Shown here in pieces: positions 22,054-33,200 of a DNA stretch of 64,000 nt. The DNA lies in contig JAOWCC010000577.1 in NCBI GenBank assembly GCA_030867875.1, forward strand, positions 154,248,344 to 154,312,343. The letters are read 5' to 3'. The stretch's first letter is position 1; each line of letters begins with the position of its first letter. This DNA is from Actinernus sp. WN-2022. Its lineage: Eukaryota > Cnidaria > Anthozoa > Actiniaria > Actinernidae. The notes beneath the pieces are model-generated. The model made no database searches, was not told the origin of the DNA, and saw only the letters and a program-made list of their open reading frames with translations. The translations under genes were made by a program, and so were the position numbers.

Positions 22054-23125
22054 TGGTACCATTGTTACTAGACTTCCCGCGCAGGCATGAGATTTGAATA
22101 AGGTGAATTTAACAAAAAGTACCGGAATAAAAGGGTGAGCCCCTCCTCCTTTCACACTGTTCGAACTGGAAATTTGGAATCAAAATTGCAGAGCAGCGAA
22201 GAAAGCAAGCGAGTATTTCAGTCCTGTTAGAGTGCTGCATTTCTAAGTTTTAAAATTAATCAAACCAAAAAAATGAACACAGGGAAGTAGTTACTATTCA
22301 TTAATAACTGCCAATGGTATTTCACGACTGTTTGCGAACTGTGTTACCGTGAAGTTAAACATTTTGTGTGTTTGATATGAATTACGCGTGATAAGCAATC
22401 AGTAGGGAGCAATCAAGCGGAGCATCGCAGAGATGTTCACTCGACAAATGCTGAGTGACAAGTGAAGGTGACCGGAGCTTCCTGTTTAAGGTATTTTGAT
22501 TTCTTTCGTAGACATTTGGTCTATTTTGACCTCTAGCAGTAGAGTTGACTGGGACTTGTTTTCGATACATATATTCATACAACATATATACGGTACGACG
22601 CTGGCTCGTCTCAATAAGATAGTAACAGGGATTTCGTATGAACGTGAAAAACTAAACTCGCGGCAGTACGGTGTTGTTACGGCGCAGAATAACGTATTCG
22701 GTCCTATTGCTTCTATCCTGACTGAGTACGGTACGGTTTACGGTATGGGTACAGTCTTTTGCTTTCAAACGAATTCCGCTGCATACGTTTTTATTAGGGA
22801 CTATTGTTGTGGGGGAGGGGGGGGGATTGATTTGAAAACTGGGTAGAGAGGAGGATCTAATGGGGGTAAGGTAGAGAGGGTAGGTAGTAGTGGAAAATTT
22901 TAAGGAACAGATTTCATTTTGGAGTGCGACCATTTCCAATGGCAGAGCACTAACCTGATTCTCAGACGTCCCCTCTCCCCCTCCGTAGCCTTTTCTTCCT
23001 CTTTCTCCCTTTGGAGCTGATACTCGGGTTATCAACGCACTTCGATTATGCCATCAGGCCAGGACGATTTCTTTATTCACTTATTCATTAGTATTCTCCA
23101 CGAATCTAAATAATATAATGCCAAC

Positions 23126-23547
23126 TTAAAGTGTACATGAGCCCTTTTTTTTTATCATTAAAATTGATTCTACATCAAGTAAATAAATTGTAAAATATTT
23201 CTTAATTTGAGTGCTGTGTCTGAGTTATGAAGGTTTATATTTCAAGTATGCTAATGCTAACGTCAAACAGGAATAATGTATGATACACAACTTGCTGGTA
23301 GAGATAAATGAACTTTTATAAACATCAGTTATATTTGAAGCTTTTATCAGTGATTTTACCAAATATTTTGTTGAAATCAGAAGGAAGTTTCATTCACAAG
23401 GAGAACGAAATGACAGTAAATTTCCTATTTGACGTCACCTCATTACCATATTTGAGATATAAACCTTCAGAACTCATAGACGCAACACTCAAATCAAGAA
23501 ATATTTACCATTCAACTATTTACTTGATGGGCTCATATGCACTTTAA
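23126..23547. mobile_element. TTAA-flanked MITE, copy 2
   Basis: Ends TTAAAGTGTACATGAGCCC and GGGCTCATATGCACTTTAA match the element at 7123-7511. Inner inverted blocks GAAGGTTTATATTTCAAGTA and GAGATATAAACCTTCAG, and AAATATTTCTTAATTTGAGT with its complement, show that most of the element is palindromic. Confidence 0.8.
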
Positions 23548-23692
23548 TATTCTACAGTTAAATGGCTTTCCCTTGCGAAACTCGTTCGGATCTTGGCACC
23601 GAGTTTATTATGTTGACACCAACTCTGCTGAAAAGAATATTTGCTCTCAAATGTTCCTTATGGTGCCTAAATCTACTACTGTTTTTCGTACT

Positions 23693-23791
23693 GTTTCAAA
23701 AACGAGCAGCAGTGTTTTATCAGATTTGCAAACACGAGGGCGCAGGCAGTGTTCGTAGGTCTGATAAAATACTGCTGCTCGTTTTTGAAAC
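23693..23791. repeat. Hairpin repeat
   Basis: GTTTCAAAAACGAGCAGCAG, TGTTTTATCAGA and their complements TCTGATAAAATACTGCTGCT, CGTTTTTGAAAC form arms of about 35 bp. Confidence 0.8.
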
Positions 23792-24629
23792 GGCTTCAAA
23801 AACGTCGATGTATAGTCATGTAATTCAGTTATTTTGGCGGAGAAAATAGAAGCAAAAGTTAATGTAAATGAGGACCGTATCTATGTCAGATTTAGAAACA
23901 CTCGTTAGACAGTCGTATCTTTTTTTTTCCTCACGAATTAATAATCTTGTAAATTGTACACTACATGTCAATTATGGACCGATTTTCCGGATAATGAACC
24001 TCATTTGAATTTCCCGCGCTTCGCCATCTTGAATCTTGCGACATCAGTGTAATATATACAGGCAAGCCTATAGGAAGAGCTCTAGTTATTTCTGATCACA
24101 GCATAGTGGCTCCTGATTTCTAGGAATTGTGGTTTGTTGACTAGCTGAGAGATATTTCGGACAAAGGGGGCGATAGATCGCTTTTAAAGGCTATGATTTT
24201 TTTAGTTATTATAATTAAAATGATAATTTGATAAGATAGAAAAATACCAGAACGAGGAAAGGAGAGCTAATATAAATGTTGTCCAGTAAAAAAAAAAGTC
24301 TTATTAGAGACTCGAACCGCTAATCTCGTTAAAGCTGAGCGTGCGCTCTGCCGTCTGAATCAAATGTGTGGAGGGGAACATTTGCTACAAATATTAGAGA
24401 TGGAGCTCGCACGCGGCGAGGGATTTGGTTGGATGGACACGCAATTTTTTCCATCGCTGTGTGTATAGTGGTCCTTCGGCCCGTGCAGGAGTTGAGCTAA
24501 ATCATTTTGTTTGCTTGAAGCCATTTTCTTTGGAGAAAAACCAGAGGAATAAAGTTGCCGTATTAGGTAGCCGCGCGAGGGCTGGGGCAAGCGCAAGTTA
24601 CTAAGGTAATCGGTTACCACAGTGGGGGA

Positions 24630-24895
24630 GCCTTTAGCACAGGTAGCCCAAGCTTGGGATCTGTATAATATTTAACAGCATATGTATGGGATTTCTTAGT
24701 TTTCCATGTACAACGTAAATCTTGAATAAAACTCGACAAAAACCTATAGTGTATGGGGTAGGGTTTTAAGGGAATTTTTTTGCTGAAATTCGAGTTTATT
24801 TCAAGATTTACGTTGTACATGGAAAACTAAAAAATCCCATGCAAATGCTATCAAATATTATACAGATTCCAAGCTTGGGATACCTGTGCCTTTAG
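24630..24895. repeat. Fold-back element with long arms
   Basis: Left arm GCACAGGTAGCCCAAGCTTG, then GTTTTCCATGTACAACGTAA and ATCTTGAATAAA. The right arm is the mirror, TTTATTTCAAGATTTACGTT, GTACATGGAAAAC, CCAAGCTTGGGATACCTGTG. Arms are about 110 bp. Confidence 0.85.
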
Positions 24896-25695
24896 CTATG
24901 ATATTCCTTTTTTTTTTTTTCCAAAGAAAGGGCTGCAAGCAAGCAGTCTACTATTGTGAAAATACAATAGCTCCACGTGGGAAATTCAAATTCTATGACA
25001 TCTTGTGTACAATTAACAAATAGAAATAGATTCAGGCATCCATAAGTAACATTCGAGAGCAAACTTTTCTCAGCCAATGTTTATACCTAGTAGATTACCA
25101 ACAACTTTGGAGCCATGAACGATCATATTTGGGAAGTGTATAAAGTGCTCGTGTGGAATATTTTAAGCCAATAAAGTGCATGTTGCCAATCAAACTCGAT
25201 TCCTATTGCTCTAGTAATTTAATTACTAATTAAGAGGCCGTTTCTCTCGCAATGATTCGTTCGAATAGGAGCTGAAACGGCTTTTTTTCATGTATTAAAT
25301 GCCATTGAGTGATTACAAAACAGGTGCTTAGGTTTACTAGTCCACTATACTGAGTACAATGAGATTGAATACTTTCCGATTTCAGTGTTATGTGCATACT
25401 GTATGTAGAGCAATCATTCATTCGACATGCTTTGTAACCAGGCTCACTTCTTTATCTTGGTACCACCAACAAAATCTGGACCAGGTCGGATCACGGATCG
25501 AATCAGATATTACGATTTTCCCGCCAAAAAACTCGCAGCAAAAGATGGCCGTTTTATAATGTAAAGTCGCGATTTAGGGTTTAGTTGTACTCGCATACTT
25601 CCGTAGATTATCATCCCATCATTCAGATCACCAACCCAAAAGAATTGGTTCGTGAAATACAAACGAAATCATAAAGTGTAATATCAGTTAGGAAC

Positions 25696-26140
25696 ATAGC
25701 CTGCTTGCAAGCTCTGGTTGATTTGGGGTTCCTGTGGTGGGGGAGAGGAGGGGGAAGGAAGAGAAAGGAGAGCCTGCAAAAAGACTGTTTTTGAAATTTC
25801 CCGCACACTTTGTTCGAAAATGGCGTGTATTATGGTGTAAGCAGCACGCGCGAGCTAAAATTCACTCATGATCAAATCATTTTTCTGCTGTTTTCTCAGG
25901 TTTTTATTATCAAACATGCAGTAGAAATTCAATGCTAGGGTACATTTAAAACAGAATCTCGTCGAAAACGTTGATTTTGAAATTATTTGTGCAACGTGTA
26001 ACTTGCAATGGTATGTGACGTTATGGGGGGCGAATTTCAAAAACAGTCTTGTCGCAGGCTCCTTTCTCTATATCCTCCTTCCCCCTCGTCTCTCCCACCA
26101 CAGGAACCCCAAATTAACCAGAGCCTGCAAGCAGGCTATT
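25696..26140. repeat. Inverted-repeat element with arms of about 110 bp
   Basis: Left arm ATAGCCTGCTTGCAAGCTCT, GGTTGATTTGGGGTTCCTGT, GGTGGGGGAGAGG. Right arm TCTCCCACCACAGGAACCCC, AAATTAACCAGAGCC, TGCAAGCAGGCTAT. The interior is AT-rich and non-coding. Confidence 0.85.
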
Positions 26141-27039
26141 AGGGACATGGCAAAACTGATATACAGCAGCCTTTCGCATAAATTTGAAGCTTCAACGATA
26201 ATTCGACAGGAATTTTTACAATGAAAGAGCTAGTGTTTTAAGGGGGTGTTTGTAACCTTCCTATCGTGTACACAGCCCCTTAGAACACACCACGAAAGCT
26301 TTCGCTTGAAATTCGGAAGACATGACTTACCTGTCAAAGCAAAAAATAAAACGTAATATATGAACGAAACGAGTCGTGATTTTTGTGGCGGGAAAAATAT
26401 AATTCAACCATAAAGTCCGACAGACTGTCAACATGCGTTGCCTACCATAAATGGCGGAAATTTGCGCGGAATGATTCTGTTGAATGGCTGTATCAAAAAT
26501 GTGAAACACTGCCGATGCACGTAACAACAAACTATCTGTACCAATATGTAAAGACAGATAAGAAAAAATAATGACTTGGATAGGGTACTGGGTGGCCAAG
26601 CCTGATTTTCAGACGGTACGAGTAGTCTGCTAAGTGGAGAACCTCGTCCCATCCGAAAATCAGGCAATGGGTGGCCTAGAATAACTTGAATCTAAACTAA
26701 GCTAGCCCACCAAAATTATGTATTACAAAATATTTATAGTCGGTTTGAATTATAGAGAAAAAAGCTATTCAAAGGCAAGTTAGATGGCGAGGTAAATTGG
26801 TTGTAAAATTCTAGGGTACAAAAATCCAGTCCTCAGTTCCGTCTTGTGCAGTCCACACAAATCACTCCGGGATCACGATAACACCGGGATCATCACCAGG
26901 GGTATAGAATAGTCAAATCTGAGACTCGCCGAGACCCTTGTTTCAAAATCCGACTTTTTTTTTTAAACGCCGAGATTTCGAGACTAATTTTGCCGAGACT
27001 CGCGATTTTTTTGAGGCCTTAACACTTTTACTTGACGTA

Positions 27040-27165
27040 ATCGGAAATCGAATTCGACCGAACACAATCAACTCAATCGAACGATTGAGTTCGATTGCAT
27101 TCGGAAATCGAACACAATCGAACTGAAAATAAACTGGATTCGATTTCCGAACACAATCGAATTTT
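27040..27165. repeat. Cluster of TTCGATT/AATCGAA motifs
   Basis: About ten alternating direct and inverted copies of TCGATT/AATCGA in 125 bp, for example GGAAATCGAATTCGACCGAA, AATCGAACGATTGAGTTCGA and GATTTCCGAACACAATCGAA. A smaller cluster of the same motif lies at 30097-30170, beyond element E2. Confidence 0.8.
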
Positions 27166-27524
27166 TTTTTTTGCTGTTATACGTTATATATCAAAAGTTC
27201 AATAAAACCGTGAAAGGGTCTATTCCCGACTTGTATACAAAATAAACAAAATGAATGTCAATGTACAATGTCCTGACATTCGTTTTCTGTAACTGGTTTT
27301 AAGTCTATTTACATTGTTCCAGGATTGTAGTATCGATGAGGCCAGGCTTAGGCCTACGAGAATGTACGATATAACTGCAATAAAGTGATTATGCGTAACA
27401 GATCACTTGGTAAAAGCAAGATATCCAAAAAAAAAACACGTCCGACGCAGCTCGTTGATCAATGAAACAGATCTTAGATGCATGTATATAATCCTTCAAT
27501 TTAAAGAAAAGCATCAGTAATAAT

Positions 27525-27895
27525 CTTCAGTGTTGTTCCAGCACTCGCTATTAGTTCCATTGGACTGTTCACTGTTATACATGTTAGAGGTCTCATTCAC
27601 CAGTAGCCCGGCACTAATCCAGCAAGCTGACCTCTTGCTGGCACTGTGGGTGGTCACGGCCAGGGTTTATTGCGTCCACAGTGGTTCTTTTACGTCCCCA
27701 ATATTTGGAGACGGGACCGCCATTTACGTGGTCATCCGAGCCACGGCGAAGGCCTAACCATTTGCAGATGTTAGAGCAAAGGCAGCACCTTCTCCTCAGT
27801 TATTTTTAAGACCCTGAGTGTTGGTCCGACTGGGGTTTGAACCCACGATCTCCCGCACAACAGACCGGCGCTCTAACAACTGAGCTATCCGGGAA
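27525..27895 (-). mobile_element. tRNA-derived SINE, family B
   Basis: Minus-strand head: CCCGGATAGCTCAGTTGTTA GAGCGC (A-box region), then GGGAGATCGTGGGTTCAAAC CCC (B box GGTTCAAAC). The acceptor stem does not pair, so this is a SINE head and not a tRNA gene. The body that follows includes GGCCTTCGCCGTGGCTCGGA, ACCACCCACAGTGCCAGCAA and GAGACCTCTAACATGT. Confidence 0.8.
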
Positions 27896-28251
27896 AACAT
27901 GACGAGTAGTACTATTCTCAACAGCCAGTTACTGTTTATTGGCAACGTTCTTTTTCCTGTTATTAGAGTTGCTGTTTGTGACTTGAATGCTCTTCGTCTG
28001 ATTCGGAGGCCGGTCCGTTTTGTTCTGTCCGTTCTTCGATGGCATCTTCGGTTGGTGAATTAGAAACTGTTTATAGGAGTATCAGTATGGGTAGAGTTCG
28101 GTCTTTTTGGTCTTTCTTGGTGTATTTAAACATGGCGATTAAAGTTTTTTCTGTTAGAAATAACTGAACAGTTAATAAAGAAACGGACTACAACATTCGT
28201 GTTACTGCCATTTATTCTTCAGCTACTTGAGCGGCTACAGAGTCCATCAAA

Positions 28252-30098
28252 CTCGTTACTCGGGCTGCCTGTGGCAGCGCCGAGTCTAAAAATGCAAGTC
28301 GTATTTTTTGTTTTTGTTTTTTTGTTTCATGTAGCAAAATTTCTGCGCATGCGTTAAAGGTCAAATTCACACCAATCAGATCGCACTGTGCTGGTCACGC
28401 AACAATCGCCAGGTTAATGTATTTACATAATTAAATACAGTAAAGCAAGATGGTGGACGACGTCACGAGGAATTTTCTCTCAAATTTGGAGTCCCATCTC
28501 TCAAATGTAAGCCAGTTTAATGTTTTATTTAAGTTCACTCGTGCGAAAGCCTTCCAACACTCCCAACAGGCTCAGGATATTACAACTGGCGCTATTGTCG
28601 GAGCCGAAGGACCGCGTTTTTTACCCAGATGGCCAGTGATTTTATTATACGACACGTACGACGACCTGAAGCCAGTGTAGGGGCCAGGATCCGGAAAGCT
28701 AAAATTCGAAGAAATAGATATTGGAATCTATAAGCCATCGGCTCGCTGTGCTGCATTTAAAACATCCGAGGAGAACATCTTATTTTGGGTGAAGGCACTT
28801 CAAGACCAATATTATGAGTCTCTTAAAAACTGTCAGAGATTTAAATTTACCGTAAGTTGGATCAGAGAGTATTGAGATAAAGTTATTTCGTTCCAATTCC
28901 AGCGAGGATATTGACCTAGCGGAAACGGTACAAGCTGTCGAAGGATTTTACTTATAATCATCCACGTCTACTTAACAACAGGAATAGTTATGTGCCAAGG
29001 TATGGGCAAAGATAGAGTTTCCCAGATTACAGATGAAAGTAGAGAACTTAATGAACGAAGAAACAGAGGTCACGCGCGACATGCTTGATAACATGAACAT
29101 GTTCAACACTTTATGTTATACTAAGAAAACAAAACAAATTACAGAGCCTACAAGTTCACAAGTCAATGAAAAAACCCCAAGATGCAAGAGCCTGTAGTTT
29201 TGGATCAACATATCCTTGAAACTCCAAAAGCAACATACACATGAGTCAAAATCAAACCGGAAGAGACGGAATTCTTGAGATTCTTCACGAGGATAAAAAT
29301 ATTTGTTAGCCCGCAATAAGAACTCTCTCGCTGCTTTAACGACCTTGATTTGTAACATGGAGGCTGACCTGATATGATATGCGTAATGAATTCTTACTCT
29401 CGTCACATCAAAACACGAATCAAGAAACCAAACTCAGTCATTTGGAAGACAAATTAGTGCAGCAAGATAATATATACAAGACCGAAATCAAGATGCTGTC
29501 ATCTCGAATATATTATTGACCTAGAAGTTGAAAATGGCGAGTTGTAAGCGGATATAATAAAGCTGAGATCCGACTTTCAAACTTAAAAAAAAAAATCAAT
29601 ACAAAAAAGAAGACAATGTTCTGAGACTACCCAACCTACTGAAGCTTATCAGTTTGTTCAAGAGCCATATTTCTTACATGACAACCCGATCCCTATTCAT
29701 CAGAATACATTTTCTGTGCTAAATGACGAGAGTTTACAATCACCTGACCGACAACCCACTACTAAAGAAAGGGACCATGAAGTACGGTAGTACGGTTAAT
29801 TCTCGGGTTCAAAACAATGAATATATGCCTGCTCAAATGCAGTGTGTTAAACGAATAAGTAGACAGTGTTTAAATTAAAAGGTCAACATACGAGAAAAAG
29901 AAAACTATTAAATTACATATATACTAGGGGAGCAGAGAATGAAAGTCACCGCGCTACCGGCCACTCCTAAAGACTGCTAAATTCAGCTAATAATTCTTCC
30001 CTTTGGTTAATATTAGAGGATTAAGAGGATTTCAAATGAAAGTGTATTTCATCTTCAATCTAATGTGGCCCGAGTGAAAGCCCAGATGGGCTCTTGTT
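28252..30098 (+). mobile_element. Unclassified hairpin-ended element, copy E2
   Basis: The left end CTCGTTACTCGGGCTGCCTG contains the 12-bp-stem hairpin at 28258-28285. The right end GTGGCCCGAGTGAAAGCCCA, TGGGCTCTTGTT closes at 30098. About 340 bp on the left and 230 bp on the right match element E1 in opposite orientation; the interiors do not. Next to the left hairpin there is a CCAATCAGA box and an ATG at 28450 starting [19 protein letters not shown], with GT at 28506 and a possible acceptor at about 28568-28569. Later interior translations (GIYKPSARCAAFKTSEEN, ILFWVKALQDQYYESLKN) look coding but carry stops. The family is unknown. Confidence 0.75.
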
Positions 30099-30204
30099 CG
30101 ATTGAAATCGAATGTTCCATTGCTGAAAATTTCACGTGGATTCGATTACGTTCGATTGTATTGATTACGTCTGGTTTATTTTGCATAATTTCCAGACTTG
30201 TCTT

Positions 30205-30218
30205 GTTGCTATGGCAAC
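30205..30218 (+). promoter_or_regulatory. X-box (RFX factor site) upstream of the PP2D1-like gene
   Basis: GTTGCTATGGCAAC fits the X-box consensus RYYNYN-(spacer)-RGNAAC bound by RFX factors and is a near-perfect 14-bp palindrome. It lies 89 bp before the ATG at 30308, the usual distance for X-boxes of ciliary genes. Binding and function are inferred. Confidence 0.65.
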
Positions 30219-30307
30219 ACACCGACTCGTAATTGATTTCATAGTGTAAAAGGAAATTTATTTTATTAAGTAGAAGTGATCTGAGAACTCTTACAACTTT
30301 GTAAGCG

Positions 30308-31996
30308 ATGTCTTCTACAGTTCAGAAGGATAGAAAAAATGATTTCGTGAAAGTGCACGAACTCGAGCAATCGAACACCGAAATATCTTCGTCTGCAACT
30401 CCGCTGTCTCCGCGCGCGAGTTTCTCCAAACAGTCACAAATCCATCTTCCTCCTATTGTCAACAATGAAGCAGAAAAAAAGCTCGACCCTCCAAAGCAGG
30501 AAATCAAACTATTATGTATGAAATGCGAAGAGGACGTAAGTATGAGGAAGCTTAAAAGTCACCGTGATTTTCATCAGGCATTACAAACGTTTCGCTACAC
30601 AATGGAAGCCAAACCCAGCACAGTAAAGCACCTCGTGAAGCGTCGAAGAGCGCTTATGAAAAAGCTGAATGAACCTGCTAACTTTGAGAACCCTGTATCT
30701 ATAAAGAAGCTGCATAAGTTGAACATTGCTTATGAGCTTCTAAAGGCTGACATTGAAGGAACAAAAACAAATTCACGGGAGATTGAGGAGTACAGTCAAC
30801 TCAACATTCACGGACATGGAACAACTTTGAGTTCAGCGCTTGCCTTCGGTGTATGCGAAGATGGCAATTCTAGATGGAGAACGACTATGGAAGATCGATA
30901 TGCTTTCCAGGATTTTTTCTGTAACGACCCTCAAAGTGGCTTTTTCGCTATTTATGATGGCTACAATGGTGCCACTGCGGCAGAAAAATGCGCGCAGTAT
31001 TTACATGAAATCTTAGCCGAGAAAGTCGAGACTGTTTACCGTGCGGGTTTGACGCACGAACAAGTCAACTCTCAAATTATTACCGCATTTATGGAAACTT
31101 ACGGGGAAATGGACAAGCGATTGCTCTTTGGAGTCAACGAGAGTTCTCGTAATCGTTGGAGCGGATGTTCGGCCGTAACTTGTTTACTACGCGGGAATAA
31201 TCTTTATGTTGCGAACGCAGGAAATGTTCGTGCTGTGCTCTGCAAGGGAGATGGCTCTTTTGTCCGTCTGTCACAGGACCACAGCCCTTGGAATAAGAGA
31301 GAGAGGCACAGGGTGAAGAAAGCTGGCGAGGTAACCAAGAGCGAAAAGACGGCATTGGTGAATGGTCTGGTTGCAAGTACAAGAGGCCTTGGGAACCATG
31401 GCGATCCGCATTTGAAATTAACGGTGATCAGTCAACCTGTTGTCAAATGTGTCCCTCTTGAAGATTCGGATCAGTTTGTGATTCTCGCATCAAATGGAGT
31501 CTGGGAGACCTTCAGCGAAGAGGAGGTTATATTACTTCTTGACGACATAATGCCTGAAATCGATGTGAAGGCTGTTGTACGGCGTATGCAGAAATCTGCA
31601 GCTCAAGAGACGAAGACCGAGCTTTTAAATCATGAGCATAGTGGTTCTGGAAGTTCAGATGTAACGGAAGTTTCAAATACAATGCACAATGAACCGAATG
31701 GGAAAATCACAAGGAATCAAGAAAGTTATGACGCAGATAATTTATCATTCGTCGATGCCTCAGAGAACTTGATAGGCTCAAAGGGTAGTAATATGCAAAC
31801 CCAATCTAGTATACGGCATTCTCTTGGGCCGAAAATGCGGAAAGAAGAGAAAGCCATTGCACTAGCCAAGGCTCTCAGTGAGCGCCTTGTAGAGAGTTCA
31901 TTACTTGCTGGCAGTAAAGATAATGTTACAGTGGCAGTCGTTTTACTGAAGGGGTGTCCATTGCAAATGTTTCTGTTACCATCTATATTCATGTAG
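30308..31996 (+). CDS. PP2D1: PP2C-like domain protein (PP2D1-like), probable pseudophosphatase
   Basis: Single-exon gene of 562 codons. Residues 1-65 look disordered. Residues 70-89 form a zinc-finger-like C70-x2-C73...H85-x3-H89 motif. A basic helical stretch follows to about 165, then a PP2C fold (about 178-547) with an S/N/E-rich insertion at about 435-500. PP2C landmarks: TTMEDRYAFQDFF (E195, D196), FFAIYDGYNGATA (D217, G218), GCSAVTCLL, VANAGNVRAVL, LSQDHSPWNKRER, VILASNGVWETFS and SKDNVTVAVVLL (D538). Active PP2Cs have D where this protein has N306 (AGN for GDSRA) and N396 (SNG for CDG), so two metal-site acidic residues are lost. Vertebrate PP2D1 is a similar divergent PP2C-like protein. 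The assignment to PP2D1 rather than another inactive PP2C is probable, not certain. ATG 30308 is the first in the frame and opens the long ORF. Confidence 0.85.
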   Translation: MSSTVQKDRKNDFVKVHELEQSNTEISSSATPLSPRASFSKQSQIHLPPIVNNEAEKKLDPPKQEIKLLCMKCEEDVSMRKLKSHRDFHQALQTFRYTMEAKPSTVKHLVKRRRALMKKLNEPANFENPVSIKKLHKLNIAYELLKADIEGTKTNSREIEEYSQLNIHGHGTTLSSALAFGVCEDGNSRWRTTMEDRYAFQDFFCNDPQSGFFAIYDGYNGATAAEKCAQYLHEILAEKVETVYRAGLTHEQVNSQIITAFMETYGEMDKRLLFGVNESSRNRWSGCSAVTCLLRGNNLYVANAGNVRAVLCKGDGSFVRLSQDHSPWNKRERHRVKKAGEVTKSEKTALVNGLVASTRGLGNHGDPHLKLTVISQPVVKCVPLEDSDQFVILASNGVWETFSEEEVILLLDDIMPEIDVKAVVRRMQKSAAQETKTELLNHEHSGSGSSDVTEVSNTMHNEPNGKITRNQESYDADNLSFVDASENLIGSKGSNMQTQSSIRHSLGPKMRKEEKAIALAKALSERLVESSLLAGSKDNVTVAVVLLKGCPLQMFLLPSIFM

Positions 31997-32046
31997 AACA
32001 TTGATATGTAAATTACTATACTTATTGAATACAATAATATATTTGA

Positions 32047-32063
32047 CCCCCCCCCCCCCCCCC
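32047..32063. repeat. Poly-C tract (17 nt)
   Basis: Seventeen consecutive C residues shortly after the stop codon of the PP2D1-like gene, in its likely 3' UTR. Length may be affected by sequencing error. Confidence 0.9.
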
Positions 32064-33060
32064 ATATTTTAAAATTGAAATCTGGAGCTAAGTGGCGATA
32101 GAGCCAATAATTATTTTCCATTGCTCTATAGAGGAGACTGAGATATGCTAGCTAGGCAGGTTCCCAACTATAAACAGCAAAACTGGGAACTACTCTGTGG
32201 CGTTGTCAGTTGTTAGCAGATCCGATTGAGGGCTCTAAAATAATTGCTAGTACACGCACAATTACTTTAATTTGCCCAATGAGAGCATGAACCGGCAAGT
32301 GTATGCATATGTACACTTTTGCCCGAAATATCGCCACACTAAGTTTTGAAAACTAGGGGTTCTTGGCATGGGACACTGACCCAGTTAACTGGGGTTCAAG
32401 TTATCATCGGTCTACCGGCCTACTTGTAACAGTATGTATACATGTAAAAGCATTGTATATTACACACACAATGGCAAACATTTGAAGCACATGGAAATTT
32501 TCAAGGTTGAAAAGAAGTCTGGGTAGGATCTACATGTAATCTTCTTAGAGATTTGTATGCATCCCTGGGACATGCTATGGTTAAATACTGTGCATCCTTT
32601 TAATTTTTTCAAACAGAAACTACCAAGACACTTCTGCTTAATTGCCTTCATCCACTGTATGAGTAAACACTCGAGCATTTTGCTTTGTTTCAATTGGGCT
32701 ACTACCCTGTTTAGACTACAGACAGATGAAAAAGATGGTTTTTAACAGTGAAATATCTACATTGTACGAGGTCTGCCCATCCTACCTCAGCCCAGAAAAG
32801 CCATGCATCTTGAAATGCATGTGTGTCTCCTTTTTACTTGACAAGTAACTTGAGACAACCAGCTTATTTAGTATGTGTAAATATTTTTATTTTTAGCTTA
32901 TTTAGCTTAAGTTTATGAATAATATATTCCCAAGAGTAGTTTAATAAAAAAACACAGAAATATTGTCCTTAATAATGCAAAGTGTGCATGTCTCGAGTCA
33001 TGTCACATCACATAAGATTTTAATTATGTTTATAAATAACCTAAAATATGTACAGATAAA

Positions 33061-33200
33061 TTGAAGGGCTGTGTGCAACAGGGGCGTAAGTGACTCCTGA
33101 TCACATTCTAAATTCTCCTTCAAATTCTTTGTTTTCTAAGGGAGAATTTAGAATGTGACCAGCAGTCACTTACGCCCTTGTTGCATATACAGCCCTTCAA
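33061..33200. repeat. Palindromic MITE, family with copy at 39848-39986
   Basis: TTGAAGGGCTGTGTGCAACA, GGGGCGTAAGTGACTCCTGA, TTCTAAATTCTCCTTC and their complements ending at 33200 form arms of about 65 bp. The copy in a NUSAP1 intron shares the GTGTGCAACAAGGG and TTCTAAATTCTCCTT blocks. Confidence 0.88.

Larger units (their letters stand above)
20612..30204. other. Gene-free interval between XRN2 and the PP2D1-like gene
   Basis: No convincing host gene was found on either strand in about 9.6 kb. The reading frames present are short and coincide with repeats. Identified content: a SINE inside an inverted-repeat element (21455-21867), fold-back elements (21927-22053, 23693-23791, 24630-24895, 25696-26140), a TTAA MITE (23126-23547), a second SINE (27525-27895) and the hairpin-ended element E2 (28252-30098). 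Confidence 0.75.

Noticed and set aside
22496..23035. Two overlapping frames on opposite strands of 116 and 127 codons
   Set aside because: They contain a G-run and a pyrimidine-rich stretch and no conserved motif; both cannot be real and neither is supported.
24311..24360. tRNA-like segment with a GGTTCGAGTCT B-box match on the minus strand
   Set aside because: No convincing A box or cloverleaf; possibly another SINE remnant but too weak to list.
24360..24620. 86-codon minus-strand frame beginning MVTDYLSNL
   Set aside because: Composition is somewhat protein-like, but there are no motifs, splice partners or neighbouring evidence, and it borders a fold-back element.
27826..27895. tRNA gene with good A and B boxes on the minus strand
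   Set aside because: The acceptor stem does not pair and a long SINE body follows; annotated as a SINE head.
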